Assembly: GCF_001267885.1 (NCBI RefSeq)
Contig: NZ_CP012382.1
Location: 682,001-746,000, forward strand
Length of the DNA: 64,000 nt
DNA from: Streptomyces ambofaciens ATCC 23877
Lineage (GTDB): Bacteria; Actinomycetota; Actinomycetes; Streptomycetales; Streptomycetaceae
Direction of reading: 5' to 3'
Below the pieces are notes generated by a model. That model worked only from the letters and a program-made list of their open reading frames with translations, had not been told where the DNA came from and ran no database searches. Positions 35,419-43,119 of this stretch are shown here, in pieces (position 1 is the stretch's first letter; every line of letters starts with the position of its first letter). The translations under genes and the position numbers were made by a program.

Positions 35419-36768
35419 TCACCGTGTGAGCCAGTTGAGGAACTGACTCCACATGCCTCCTCGTTCGGCCGGTCGGTCCGGGCTCGGCGCCTGTTCCCGT
35501 TCAGGTGCCCGGGGGTCCGGCTGCGCTGCGGAGCGGCGTCCGGTCCGCGCCGGCGTGAAGCGGGCCGGCAGGGTGGCCAGAGCCCGGTTGAAGGGGCCCG
35601 GCCGCCAGGTCAGGCTGTCCTCGGGGACGGCGAGTTCGACGTCGGGCAGTTCGTTGAACAGGTGCTCGATGGCGGTGACGGTGATGTGCCGGGCCGGCTC
35701 CTTGGAGGGGCAGGCGTGCGGGCCCGCGCTCCAGGCGAGGTGCGCGCGGTTGCTGCCGGCCTGGCGCGAGGCCTTGAGGGCCGGACCGGTGTTGGCCGCG
35801 GCGAAGCTGACCAGGACCAGGTCACCGGAGTGCAGCTGCTGCCCGGCGAGTTCGGTGTCGGCGGCCGGGTAGTGCGGCGCGTAGTTGGCCATGGGCGGGT
35901 TCTCCCACAGCGTATCGTCGAGCGCCTCGTCGATCAGGCCGCCCTCTCGGGCGTACCGCTCGTGGGTGAGGAGCCGGTGGAGGGTGTTGCCGATGAGGTT
36001 GCGCAGCGGTTCGGCGCCCGCGCCGAGCAGCAGGGCCAGCTGGTGGACCATCTCCTCGTCGCTGAGGTCCGCCTCGTGCCGCATCAGCCAGGAGGTGACG
36101 TCGTCGCCGGGCTTGCTCCGCTTGAGTGCGACCAGCTCCCCCACCGCCTGGAACAGCACGGCGGTGGCCTTGTCGGCGTTGATCCCGTCGAACATGCCGG
36201 AGATGCCGAACAGCACCCGGTCGCCGATGTCGGCGGGGCAGCCGAAGAGCTCGTTGAACACGAACAGCGGCAACTGCCGCGCGTAGTCGCCCAGCAGGTC
36301 GGCCGAACCCCGCCCGCCGAACTGCGAGATGAGGTAGCCGGAGATCTGCTCGGTGCTCCGGGTCAGCCGGCGGGTGTCCACCCGCGCCATGCTGTCGGTG
36401 ACCGCCTGCCGCAGCCTGAGGTGGTCGGCGCCGTCGGCGAACATGCAGTTGGGCCGGTAGGCCAGCAGCGGCGCGACCGGACTGTCCGGTCCCACCTTGC
36501 CCTCGTTGAAGGCCCGCCACCGACGCGCGTCCTTGCGGAACGAACCGGAGTCCTGGAGCAGCTGGAGGGCCGCCGAGTAGTCCGTCACCAGCGTCGCCTC
36601 GACGCCCGGTGCCAACTCGACCGGTGCGGCGACCCCGTAGTGGCGCAGGTACTCGTAGAAGGCCTGCGGATCGGCGGCGAACTCCGGCCCGTGCAACGGC
36701 ACTCGGGCCCCGGAGCCGTGGGCGGGGCACCCGGGCGGAGGCACCGGGAAGGTGTCGTGGGCGTTCAT
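35419..36768 (-). CDS. cvnE: Conservon cytochrome P450 (CvnE), CYP157-like, lacks ExxR
   Basis: 449 residues. The heme-binding loop is WSAGPHACPSKEPARH (Cys353 as ligand) and helix C has DHLRLRQ. Two key motifs are abnormal: the I-helix reads GAGAEPLRN (Pro254 where Thr or Asp-Thr is usual), and the K-helix Glu-x-x-Arg is replaced by Asp-Thr-Leu-Trp (residues 285-288 in EALDDTLWENPP). This is the known peculiarity of the CYP157 family found in conservons. The last 50 residues are a Pro/Arg-rich tail. It starts 15 bases after cvnD. It may be catalytic, possibly on the prenyl-indole, or serve signalling. Confidence 0.92.
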   Translation of the reverse strand: MNAHDTFPVPPPGCPAHGSGARVPLHGPEFAADPQAFYEYLRHYGVAAPVELAPGVEATLVTDYSAALQLLQDSGSFRKDARRWRAFNEGKVGPDSPVAPLLAYRPNCMFADGADHLRLRQAVTDSMARVDTRRLTRSTEQISGYLISQFGGRGSADLLGDYARQLPLFVFNELFGCPADIGDRVLFGISGMFDGINADKATAVLFQAVGELVALKRSKPGDDVTSWLMRHEADLSDEEMVHQLALLLGAGAEPLRNLIGNTLHRLLTHERYAREGGLIDEALDDTLWENPPMANYAPHYPAADTELAGQQLHSGDLVLVSFAAANTGPALKASRQAGSNRAHLAWSAGPHACPSKEPARHITVTAIEHLFNELPDVELAVPEDSLTWRPGPFNRALATLPARFTPARTGRRSAAQPDPRAPEREQAPSPDRPAERGGMWSQFLNWLTR

Positions 36769-36783
36769 GTCTGCTCCCAGCTC

Positions 36784-37377
36784 CTAGCGGGTGCGGTCCA
36801 GCAAGTAGCGGACGAGGGTGGTCAGTGCGGCGGCCGACGACTTCTCGTCGCGGGCGTCGCAGGTGACGACGGGGGTGTCGTCGAGCAGGTCCAGGGCCTC
36901 GCGCAGCGCCCGCTCGTCCCGCAGCGGGGCCCCGTCGAAGTGATTGACGGCGATGGCGTAGTCGAGGCCGTACTGCTCGATGAGGTCGATGACGGGGAAG
37001 GAGTCGGCCAGCCGCTCGGGGTCGACCAGCACCAGGGCGCCGAGCGCGCCGCGGGCCATGTCCTCCCACATCTGGACGAAGCGCTGCTGTCCCGGCGTTC
37101 CGAACAGGTAGAGGACGACGCGGTCGCTGATGGTGAGGCGCCCGAAGTCCATGGCGACCGTGGTGGTGGTCTTGCCCTGGACCCCCTTGAGGTCGTCGAC
37201 CGACTCGGCGGCCTGCGTCATCGTCTCCTCGGTCGACAGCGGCTCGATCTCCGAGATGGACCCGATGAGGGTGGTCTTGCCCACCGCGAAGTGCCCGACG
37301 ACGAGGATCTTCACCGCGGTCTGGGTCGCTCCACCGCGTACGTAGTCCTGCTCATCCAAACTTGGCGCGGAGGCCAT
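36784..37377 (-). CDS. cvnD: Conservon small GTPase (CvnD)
   Basis: 197 residues, Ras/MglA-like GTP/ATP-binding protein. Walker A GHFAVGKTT (residues 28-36), switch region KTTTTVAMDFGRL, G3 motif LFGTPGQQRF, and NHFD in place of NKxD. It acts as the switch of a membrane-associated complex with CvnA-C. It overlaps cvnC by 26 bases, so it is translationally linked. Confidence 0.95.
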   Translation of the reverse strand: MASAPSLDEQDYVRGGATQTAVKILVVGHFAVGKTTLIGSISEIEPLSTEETMTQAAESVDDLKGVQGKTTTTVAMDFGRLTISDRVVLYLFGTPGQQRFVQMWEDMARGALGALVLVDPERLADSFPVIDLIEQYGLDYAIAVNHFDGAPLRDERALREALDLLDDTPVVTCDARDEKSSAAALTTLVRYLLDRTR

Positions 37378-37729
37378 TGAGCACCTCCTCCAGGATCTCC
37401 TTGTCCGCGAGGCGGGCGCGGGCCACCGGCGGGCGGGTCATGAGGTGGCCGCCCTCCATCAGGGACGCCAGCAGGATCCGCACCACGCCCAGCGGGAAGT
37501 GGGTGTGTCCGGCGATCTCGGCGACCGAGAGGTAGCCGGCGGAGCAGAGGTCCAGCAGGCTCTGCTCCTCGGGGGACAGCCGGGTCGGCCGCTGCGTGTG
37601 CCCGGCGGAGGCGGTGACCAGGGTGATGAGGGAGAGGTGCTCCTCGTCGGGCAGGCCACGGCCCTTGGTGATGACGTACGGCCGTACTAACTCGGCGGCT
37701 TCCGGCTCCCAGCCGTCGTGGCCGGTCAT
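37352..37729 (-). CDS. cvnC: Conservon DUF742 protein (CvnC), TTA-containing
   Basis: 125 residues, DUF742 winged-helix-like: ELVRPYVITKGRG, SPEEQSLLDLCSAGYLSVAEIAGHTHFPLGVVRILLASLMEGGHL. Leu14 is encoded by TTA (37688-37690), placing it and, by coupling, cvnD and cvnE under the bldA tRNA. Its ATG overlaps the cvnB stop (ATGA). Confidence 0.95.
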   Translation of the reverse strand: MTGHDGWEPEAAELVRPYVITKGRGLPDEEHLSLITLVTASAGHTQRPTRLSPEEQSLLDLCSAGYLSVAEIAGHTHFPLGVVRILLASLMEGGHLMTRPPVARARLADKEILEEVLNGLRAKFG

Positions 37730-38127
37730 GAGCGGGTGCCGAGGTTCTCGCGCGGCGGCGTCGTCAGCCGCTTGCCGAGCTGGGCGACGAGCTGCTGCAT
37801 CCGGAAGGTGATGTCCGCCATGTCGACCTCCGGGGAGGCGGAGACGCCGAGGTAGGCGCCCTCTCCGGCGGAGATCAGGAAGACCCAGCCGCCGTCGAAC
37901 TCGACCAGGGTCTGCCGCCACGCCTGGTGCGGGTCCTCACAGAAGAAGGCGAGGGTGCGGCTGAGCGACTGCACGCCGCTCATGGCGGCCGCGACCCGGT
38001 CCGCGTCGTCCTTGTCGAAGTCCTGCGTCCGGGCCATCAGCAGTCCGTCGGCCGATATCAGGACCGCGTGCAGGGCCCCGGGAATCTCCAGGGCGCTGTC
38101 GAGCATCCATGACAGATCGTCGTTCAC
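37726..38127 (-). CDS. cvnB: Conservon roadblock/LC7 protein (CvnB)
   Basis: 133 residues, roadblock/LC7 fold: LSWMLDSALEIPGALHAVLISADGLLMARTQDF and GWVFLISAGEGAYLGVSASPEVDMADITF. It is a MglB-like partner, probably a regulator of the CvnD GTPase. GTG 38127 overlaps the cvnA stop (GTGA). Confidence 0.95.
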   Translation of the reverse strand: MNDDLSWMLDSALEIPGALHAVLISADGLLMARTQDFDKDDADRVAAAMSGVQSLSRTLAFFCEDPHQAWRQTLVEFDGGWVFLISAGEGAYLGVSASPEVDMADITFRMQQLVAQLGKRLTTPPRENLGTRS

Positions 38128-39296
38128 GAGTCCTCATGTCCTTCTCTGCTTGCACCGGGTGTTCTGCTCGTCCGGTCCGGGTCCTCCGGCCGGGTGACGC
38201 GGCCGGTCTGCGTACCCCGCTGGAAGGCGGCCATGATCTGGGCCTGCTCGGAGTCGGAGCGGCCGGCGGAGCGCGGGGTGGCGGCACTGCCGGGCACGAT
38301 GGCCATCGGCCGCTTGCGGCGCCGCCGGGGCAGGCCGTCACTGGTCCGGGAGGGGGCGATCGCCGCCTCCGGTCCGCCGTCCGGGCCCGGGCGGGCGACG
38401 GTGTGGGCTGCCGGGGAGGGTGCCTTCTTCTCCGGCATGGCGGTGAGCAGCTCGTGCGGCAGCAGGACCACCGCGCGCACACCTCCGTACGGGGAGGAGG
38501 AGTCCACCGACACCTCGAAGCCGAAGCGCTCGCACAGCAGCCCGATGACCGCGAAGCCGAACTGGGGTGGATTGCCGAGGCCCGCCACGCCCGAGGCACG
38601 CTCGGTGGCGAGCAGCTTGTCGGCGCGGGCGCGCTCCTCGTCGCTCATGCCGACACCGGCGTCGTCGACGACGACGCAGATGCCCTTCGGCACGGTCCTG
38701 ATGTTGATCTCCACGACGGTGTCCGGGCTGGAGTAGCTGGTGGCGTTGTCGAGGAGCTCGGCGAGGGCCAGGGCGACGGGTTCGACGGCGCGGCTGGTGA
38801 TGCCGAAGTCGACCTGGGAGAGGATCTCCACCCGGCGGAAGTGCCGGATGCGGCCCTGGGCGCTGCGGACCACGTCGTACACCGAGGCGGTGTCGCGCCG
38901 GCCGCCCAGCCAGCCGTCGCACAGGACCGCGATCGACTGGGCGCGACGGCCGAACTGCGAGTTGGTGTGGTCGATCTCCAGCAGGTCCTGCAGAAGGGCG
39001 GAGTCGCCGTACTTGGTCTGCAGCCGGGTCAGCACCAGCTGCTGTTCGGCGGCGAGGCCCTGCAGGGTTCGCATGGCGGACTTCAGTACGGTCTTCGTCT
39101 CGTCCTCGGCCCGTTCCTGAGCGGCCAGCACGGACTTCCCGTAATCGTTCTCCAGCTCCGTGTAGTGGTCCCTGAGCCCCTGGATCTCCTGCCGCAGAGA
39201 TCGTGCCGCCCGGCGCTGGCGGCCGATGAGCGCGGCGGCGGCGACGAGGGCGACGACAAGGACCCAGAGCAGTGGGTTCCCCAAGTATTCCGTCAT
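38124..39296 (-). CDS. cvnA: Conservon sensor-kinase-like ATPase (CvnA)
   Basis: 390 residues from ATG 39296. One membrane helix (NPLLWVLVVALVAAAALIG) is followed by a coiled coil and a histidine-kinase-like region whose DHTNSQFGRRAQ lies at the dimerisation site. The ATP-binding domain has the N box ALAELLDNATSYSSPDT, G1 VVDDAGVGMS and a degenerate G2 (GLGNPPQFGFAVI). A Pro-rich, probably disordered C-terminus of about 90 residues follows. It is the membrane anchor of the conservon complex and starts the five-gene operon cvnABCDE. Confidence 0.93.
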   Translation of the reverse strand: MTEYLGNPLLWVLVVALVAAAALIGRQRRAARSLRQEIQGLRDHYTELENDYGKSVLAAQERAEDETKTVLKSAMRTLQGLAAEQQLVLTRLQTKYGDSALLQDLLEIDHTNSQFGRRAQSIAVLCDGWLGGRRDTASVYDVVRSAQGRIRHFRRVEILSQVDFGITSRAVEPVALALAELLDNATSYSSPDTVVEINIRTVPKGICVVVDDAGVGMSDEERARADKLLATERASGVAGLGNPPQFGFAVIGLLCERFGFEVSVDSSSPYGGVRAVVLLPHELLTAMPEKKAPSPAAHTVARPGPDGGPEAAIAPSRTSDGLPRRRRKRPMAIVPGSAATPRSAGRSDSEQAQIMAAFQRGTQTGRVTRPEDPDRTSRTPGASREGHEDS

Positions 39297-39553
39297 AAGA
39301 CTCTCTTCAGGCGACTGACGGCCGGCTTGCCGCATGTCCGTCTACGCGGGCGGTCCGGTGGACCGCCCGCACCGGGGTTGCTGCCCGGGCTGTCCCTGAA
39401 GTCGGGGATGCCGTCTTTCTCCCATCCGCCCGCTCCGCAAACGCGGTGATCGTATCACCGCATGATCAGGTGAATTTACGTCAAGAACCGTTCATCCAGG
39501 GTCGGTTGAGACCGGTCTCCGCGTGTGCCAAGGCGGTGGGTACAGTCGGCCCC

Positions 39554-39616
39554 GTGAACGATGCACAAGACACCTTCCTGCCGGTCGCGCGGCCGGTGCG
39601 GGACGGCGCGGCGTGA
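39554..39616 (+). CDS. Possible leaderless 20-residue frame coupled to the TauE gene
   Basis: TACAGT (39541-39546) ends 7 bases before a GTG at 39554, the usual geometry of a leaderless Streptomyces start. The frame reads MNDAQDTFLPVARPVRDGAA and its TGA overlaps the TauE/SafE GTG (GTGA). It has no obvious -35 and no Cys. It is speculative; it may simply be chance. Confidence 0.3.
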   Translation: MNDAQDTFLPVARPVRDGAA

Positions 39617-40380
39617 CGCCCGAGGCCATGGCGGCGGTGTTCACCGCGGGGTTCGGGGCCGGCGCCATCAACAGCGTCGTCGGCTCCGGAACGCTGATCA
39701 CCTTCCCCGTGCTGCTGGCGACGGGGCTGTCCCCCGTCACCGCCACCGTCTCCAACGCCCTCGGACTCATCCCCGGCTCCATCAGCGGGGCCGTCGGCTA
39801 TCGGAAGGAGCTGAGCGGCCAGCGCCGGCGTGTCCTCAAGCTGAGTGCCGGCGCGCTGCTGGGCGGCCTCGCGGGCGCCACCCTGCTGCTGTCCCTGCCG
39901 GCCGACGCGTTCGAGACGATCGTGCCCGTTCTGGTGGGCCTCGCCCTGCTCCTGGTCGCCTTCCAGCCCCGGATCGGCAGGCTGGTGCAGCGGCGCCGCG
40001 AACGCACCGGCACCTCCCCGCGCCGCGACGGCGGCCCGCTGCTGTTCACCGGCCTGACGCTCGCCAGCGTCTACGGCGGCTACTTCGCCGCCGCGCAGGG
40101 GATCATCTACCTGTCCCTGATGGGCATGCTTCTCGACGAATCCCTGCAACGTCTCAACGCCGTCAAGAACGTCCTCTCGGCCGTCGTCAACTCGGTCGCC
40201 GCGCTCTTCTTCCTCTTCGCCGCGGACTTCGACTGGACGGCCGTCGGCCTCATCGCGGCCGGTTCGGCGCTCGGCGGCTACGCGGGGGCCAAGGTGGGCC
40301 GTCGTTTCAGCCCGGTGGTGCTGCGAACGCTGGTCGTGACCGTGGGGACGGTCGCCCTGGTGCAGCTGCTGCTCCGCTGA
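39613..40380 (+). CDS. TauE/SafE-family membrane exporter
   Basis: 255 residues with about eight hydrophobic helices. The family N-terminal repeat is clear (GFGAGAINSVVGSGTLITFPVLLATGLSPVTATVSNALGLIPGS) and is echoed in the second half (ASVYGGYFAAAQGIIYLSLMG, LQRLNAVKNVLSAVVNSVAALFF). Members export sulfite, sulfoacetate or other organosulfur anions. GTG 39613 is used; ATG 39628 is possible. It is divergent from the conservon and unlinked to the sulfonate operon 2.7 kb away, though both fit sulfur metabolism. Confidence 0.9.
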   Translation: MTPEAMAAVFTAGFGAGAINSVVGSGTLITFPVLLATGLSPVTATVSNALGLIPGSISGAVGYRKELSGQRRRVLKLSAGALLGGLAGATLLLSLPADAFETIVPVLVGLALLLVAFQPRIGRLVQRRRERTGTSPRRDGGPLLFTGLTLASVYGGYFAAAQGIIYLSLMGMLLDESLQRLNAVKNVLSAVVNSVAALFFLFAADFDWTAVGLIAAGSALGGYAGAKVGRRFSPVVLRTLVVTVGTVALVQLLLR

Positions 40381-40724
40381 CCCGCGGCACCCTGCCGCTA
40401 CGCGCGTCGGCGCGCGGTTCGTGCGTCCCGGCGGGTGCGCGCCTCGACCTCCTACCCGGCCGGACGGTACGGCCCGTCGCCGCAGCCACCGTCCGTCCCC
40501 GGGCCCTGCTGATGACCGTGCGCGACAGGACGGAGCCCCCGGTCCCGTCCGCCGACTGAACCCACGGGCCGGGCCGGTCGGCCGGCTCCACGGCCGGCCC
40601 GGTCCGTCGGGCATAACGGCGTGTTATGGGAAGCCGGGATTGGTGGCCCCGCCTCGCCGCCGGACATGCTGAGCGCCCCCACACCCCCACGCGCCGCGAC
40701 GCGCGTCGTCGGAATCGAGGAGCC
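40381..40724. other. Intergenic region with a possible terminator
   Basis: No gene is supported here. A GC-rich hairpin around 40576-40599 (CGGCCG paired at 40579-40584 and 40591-40596, extended through a G-T pair) could end transcription of the TauE gene. The remainder should hold the protease promoter, which I cannot place. Confidence 0.4.
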
Positions 40725-41453
40725 TTGCGCATATCCAGACCCCTCCCCACCCTGGTGGCCGCTCTCCTGGCCGCCCTGCTGTCCGCCCTCGCGCTCGCGC
40801 CGAGCACCTCCGCGGCGGAGCCCCGGCCCGGTGACGGCGGCCCCCAGCCGATCATCGGCGGCGGCTACGCGCAGAACGCCCCCTGGGCCGCCCGGCTGTT
40901 CTCCAACGGCACCCAGACCTGCACCTCGACCATCATCTCCCCCACCTGGATCCTGACCGCGAAGCACTGCGTGACCGGAGGAGGACTCTCCTTCCGCATC
41001 GGCAGCCTCGACCAGCAGTCCGGCGGCACCGTGGCCAACGGCGTGCAGACCGTCGCCCACTCCTCGTCCGACCTCGCGCTGGTCCGGCTCGACCGCTCCG
41101 TCTCCGCCTCCTACGCTCCGCTCGGACAGCCGGGCACGGTACGGGTCGGCCAGACCGTGCAGGTCTACGGCTGGGGCGCCACCTCCCGGTGCGGCTCGGA
41201 GATCAACTGCCAGTCCCGCTACCTGAAGGTCGCGAACGTCAGCGTGACCCAGGGGTGCCGCGACGCCTACAACGGCTCGGCGATCTGCGCCCGTGCCGTG
41301 GACGGCATCACGGCGGGCGGCGACTCCGGCGGCCCGATGACGGCCGGCGGCATCCAGGTGGGCGTCGCCTCCACCAGCGACCGGCAGTCCACCACGGCGT
41401 ACACGAACGTGACCGCCTACCGCTCGTGGATCCAGTCGGTAGCGGGCGTCTGA
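40725..41453 (+). CDS. Secreted trypsin-like serine protease (S1 family)
   Basis: About 242 residues from a TTG at 40725; the start is uncertain because GAGGAG is only 2-4 bases away. The signal peptide PLPTLVAALLAALLSALALAPSTSAAEP is followed by a short pro-region and the mature start IIGGGYAQNAPWAARL. The catalytic triad is visible: TAKHC (His81), SSDLALVRL (Asp116) and GGDSGGPM (Ser201), with six cysteines able to form the standard disulfides. It is an extracellular protease and stands alone. Confidence 0.9.
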   Translation: MRISRPLPTLVAALLAALLSALALAPSTSAAEPRPGDGGPQPIIGGGYAQNAPWAARLFSNGTQTCTSTIISPTWILTAKHCVTGGGLSFRIGSLDQQSGGTVANGVQTVAHSSSDLALVRLDRSVSASYAPLGQPGTVRVGQTVQVYGWGATSRCGSEINCQSRYLKVANVSVTQGCRDAYNGSAICARAVDGITAGGDSGGPMTAGGIQVGVASTSDRQSTTAYTNVTAYRSWIQSVAGV

Positions 41454-41650
41454 TCCCTCTCCCCCGCCACCGGTCCCGCGCGCGCCCGTCCCCGTCCCGG
41501 CGGAGGCGGACGCACGCGGGACCCGACGTGCGCGGGCGTCGGCGGGCAGGAGCGGCCACCGTCCACCACCCGGACCGTCCGGCAAGCGCGTGGTGAATGC
41601 ACCTACCCTTCACCGTGACCGATCGGCGTCCCGCGCGAAGGAGGTCCGGT

Positions 41651-42490
41651 ATGGCCGGGCAGACAGCCGGATCCCCGGAGAACGAACGTGAGACGGCCGT
41701 TCTCCGGCTCCAGGACGTGACCGTCCGTCGCCTGACGACGGACCAGCTGATCCTCGACGGGATCGACTGGACGGTCCTGCCGGGCGAACACTGGGCCCTG
41801 CTGGGGGCCAACGGCGCGGGGAAGACCACCGTCCTGCGGCTGCTCGGCGCCCTCATGCACCCCACGACCGGCACGGTGGAGGTCCTCGGCAGCCGGCTCG
41901 GCCGGGTGGACGTCCGCGAGCTCAGGGCGCGCATCGGCCACGTCACCTCCGCCCAGCGGGTGCCGCCGGAGCTCACGGCCCACACGGTCGTGCTCACCGG
42001 CCACAGCGGCACCGTGCAGCCCCTGTGGCGGACGTACGACGACGAGGTCAGGCTCCGTGCCCACGACCTCCTGACCGAACTCGGCGTCAAGGAGCTGGCC
42101 GACCGGCCGTACGGCGTCTGCTCGGGCGGGCAGCGGGCGCGCGTGCTGATCGCCAGGGCGCTGATGGCCGATCCGGCCCTGCTGCTCCTGGACGAGCCGT
42201 TCAACGCCCTGGACCTGCCGTCCCGCGAGGACCTCGTCGAGGCCATGCACCACCTGGCGGACAGCCGACCGCGGTTGGCCACGGTGACGGTCACCCACCA
42301 CCTGGAGGAGCTGTCCCCCGCCGTCAGCCACGCCCTGCTGTTGCGCGAGGGCCGGGTCCTGTCCCGCGGAGCCGTGGACGGCGTCCTCACCGACGCCCTC
42401 CTGACGGCCTGCTTCGGCCGGGACATCACGGTGATGCGGCGCGACGGCCGCTGGTCGGCCTACTCGGGACTCCGCGGCCACGGGCGCTGA
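41651..42490 (+). CDS. Orphan ABC transporter ATP-binding protein
   Basis: 279 residues. Walker A LLGANGAGKTTVLRLLG, signature CSGGQRARVLIARAL (Cys for the usual Leu), Walker B LLLLDEPFNALDLPSRED, switch His in TVTHHLEEL. GAAGGAGG lies ahead of ATG 41651. It resembles the ModF/YlmA-like group, where stand-alone ATPases are common; no permease or binding protein is next to it. Confidence 0.9.
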   Translation: MAGQTAGSPENERETAVLRLQDVTVRRLTTDQLILDGIDWTVLPGEHWALLGANGAGKTTVLRLLGALMHPTTGTVEVLGSRLGRVDVRELRARIGHVTSAQRVPPELTAHTVVLTGHSGTVQPLWRTYDDEVRLRAHDLLTELGVKELADRPYGVCSGGQRARVLIARALMADPALLLLDEPFNALDLPSREDLVEAMHHLADSRPRLATVTVTHHLEELSPAVSHALLLREGRVLSRGAVDGVLTDALLTACFGRDITVMRRDGRWSAYSGLRGHGR

Positions 42491-42569
42491 AACCGACTGC
42501 ATGACGCCGGCGCCCCTCGCCGGCGCCTTCGGGGTCGGGCGCGGTGGAAGCCGGTGCACCCGGCGTCGG

Positions 42570-42890
42570 TCAGCAGAGGAGGGACACGGTCCGGCACGCG
42601 GCTTCCGCGAGCCGACGGGCGAGCTGGACGCCTGCCGCTGCCAGGGCGTCGATGAGCGAGGCGGGCTGTCATCGGCGTGCAGCTCGACCCACTCCTGGTT
42701 CGTGCGGTGGACCAACGCCTCGATCGTCTCGCCCTCGGCGAAGCCGCTCCGACAGCCGTGTCCGAGGCGGACGTGGTGGTCACCGAGGAGACGGGCGGCG
42801 ACATCGTGCACCGTCCAGCGCCCGGCGGCCGACCCCGACACGTCCAGTGGCCGGCCGGGAGGCGCATGTGCTGTCCGTTGCGGAAGCATG
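42570..42890 (-). pseudogene. Frameshifted fragment of a maleylpyruvate isomerase-type (DinB-like) protein
   Basis: Leftward, one frame encodes GRWTVHDVAARLLGDHHVRLGHG and ETIEALVHRTNQEWVELHADDSP, the pattern of actinobacterial mycothiol-dependent maleylpyruvate isomerase family proteins. Continuity is then lost, and a second frame carries on with SLIDALAAAGVQLARRLAEAA before a stop at 42570-42572. There is no normal N-terminus and the later two thirds of the domain are absent. It is a relic, just upstream of the sulfonate operon promoter. Confidence 0.6.
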
Positions 42891-42959
42891 ACGTGTTTCC
42901 GCAACATGACGCACCGACGAAGGCGTCATTGCAGCACCGGCACAGCCCACCGACGGGCC

Positions 42960-42989
42960 TTGACCCCCCATTTGGCCCCCCGATAGCGT
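42960..42989 (+). promoter_or_regulatory. Promoter for leader peptide and sulfonate operon
   Basis: TTGACC (42960-42965), 18-base spacer, TAGCGT (42984-42989). The -10 ends 7 bases before the leader-peptide ATG, so the transcript is probably leaderless. Confidence 0.65.
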
Positions 42990-42996
42990 CCACGGC

Positions 42997-43071
42997 ATGC
43001 GGAAATCCCGGCAGTTCACAAAGAGGCGGGCCATCGATCTGATGCGCGTCGCCACCGCGGTGTGTAGCTGA
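42997..43071 (+). CDS. Cysteine-type leader peptide of the sulfonate operon
   Basis: 24-residue frame beginning MRKSRQFTKRRAIDLMRV and ending ATAVCS. The R-R-x-I-D-L-x-R-V-(A/S)-(T/S)-A-x-C end is the well-known actinobacterial leader peptide found upstream of sulfur-assimilation genes, where the Cys codon near the end (TGT 43063-43065) lets cysteine supply control downstream expression by attenuation. Its presence independently supports a sulfur role for the ABC operon 48 bases further on. The ATG is probably read from a leaderless transcript. Confidence 0.85.
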   Translation: MRKSRQFTKRRAIDLMRVATAVCS

Positions 43072-43119
43072 ACTCCACCGCCCCACTGCCCTTTCCTCCC
43101 ATTCCCCGTGAAGGTCGCA

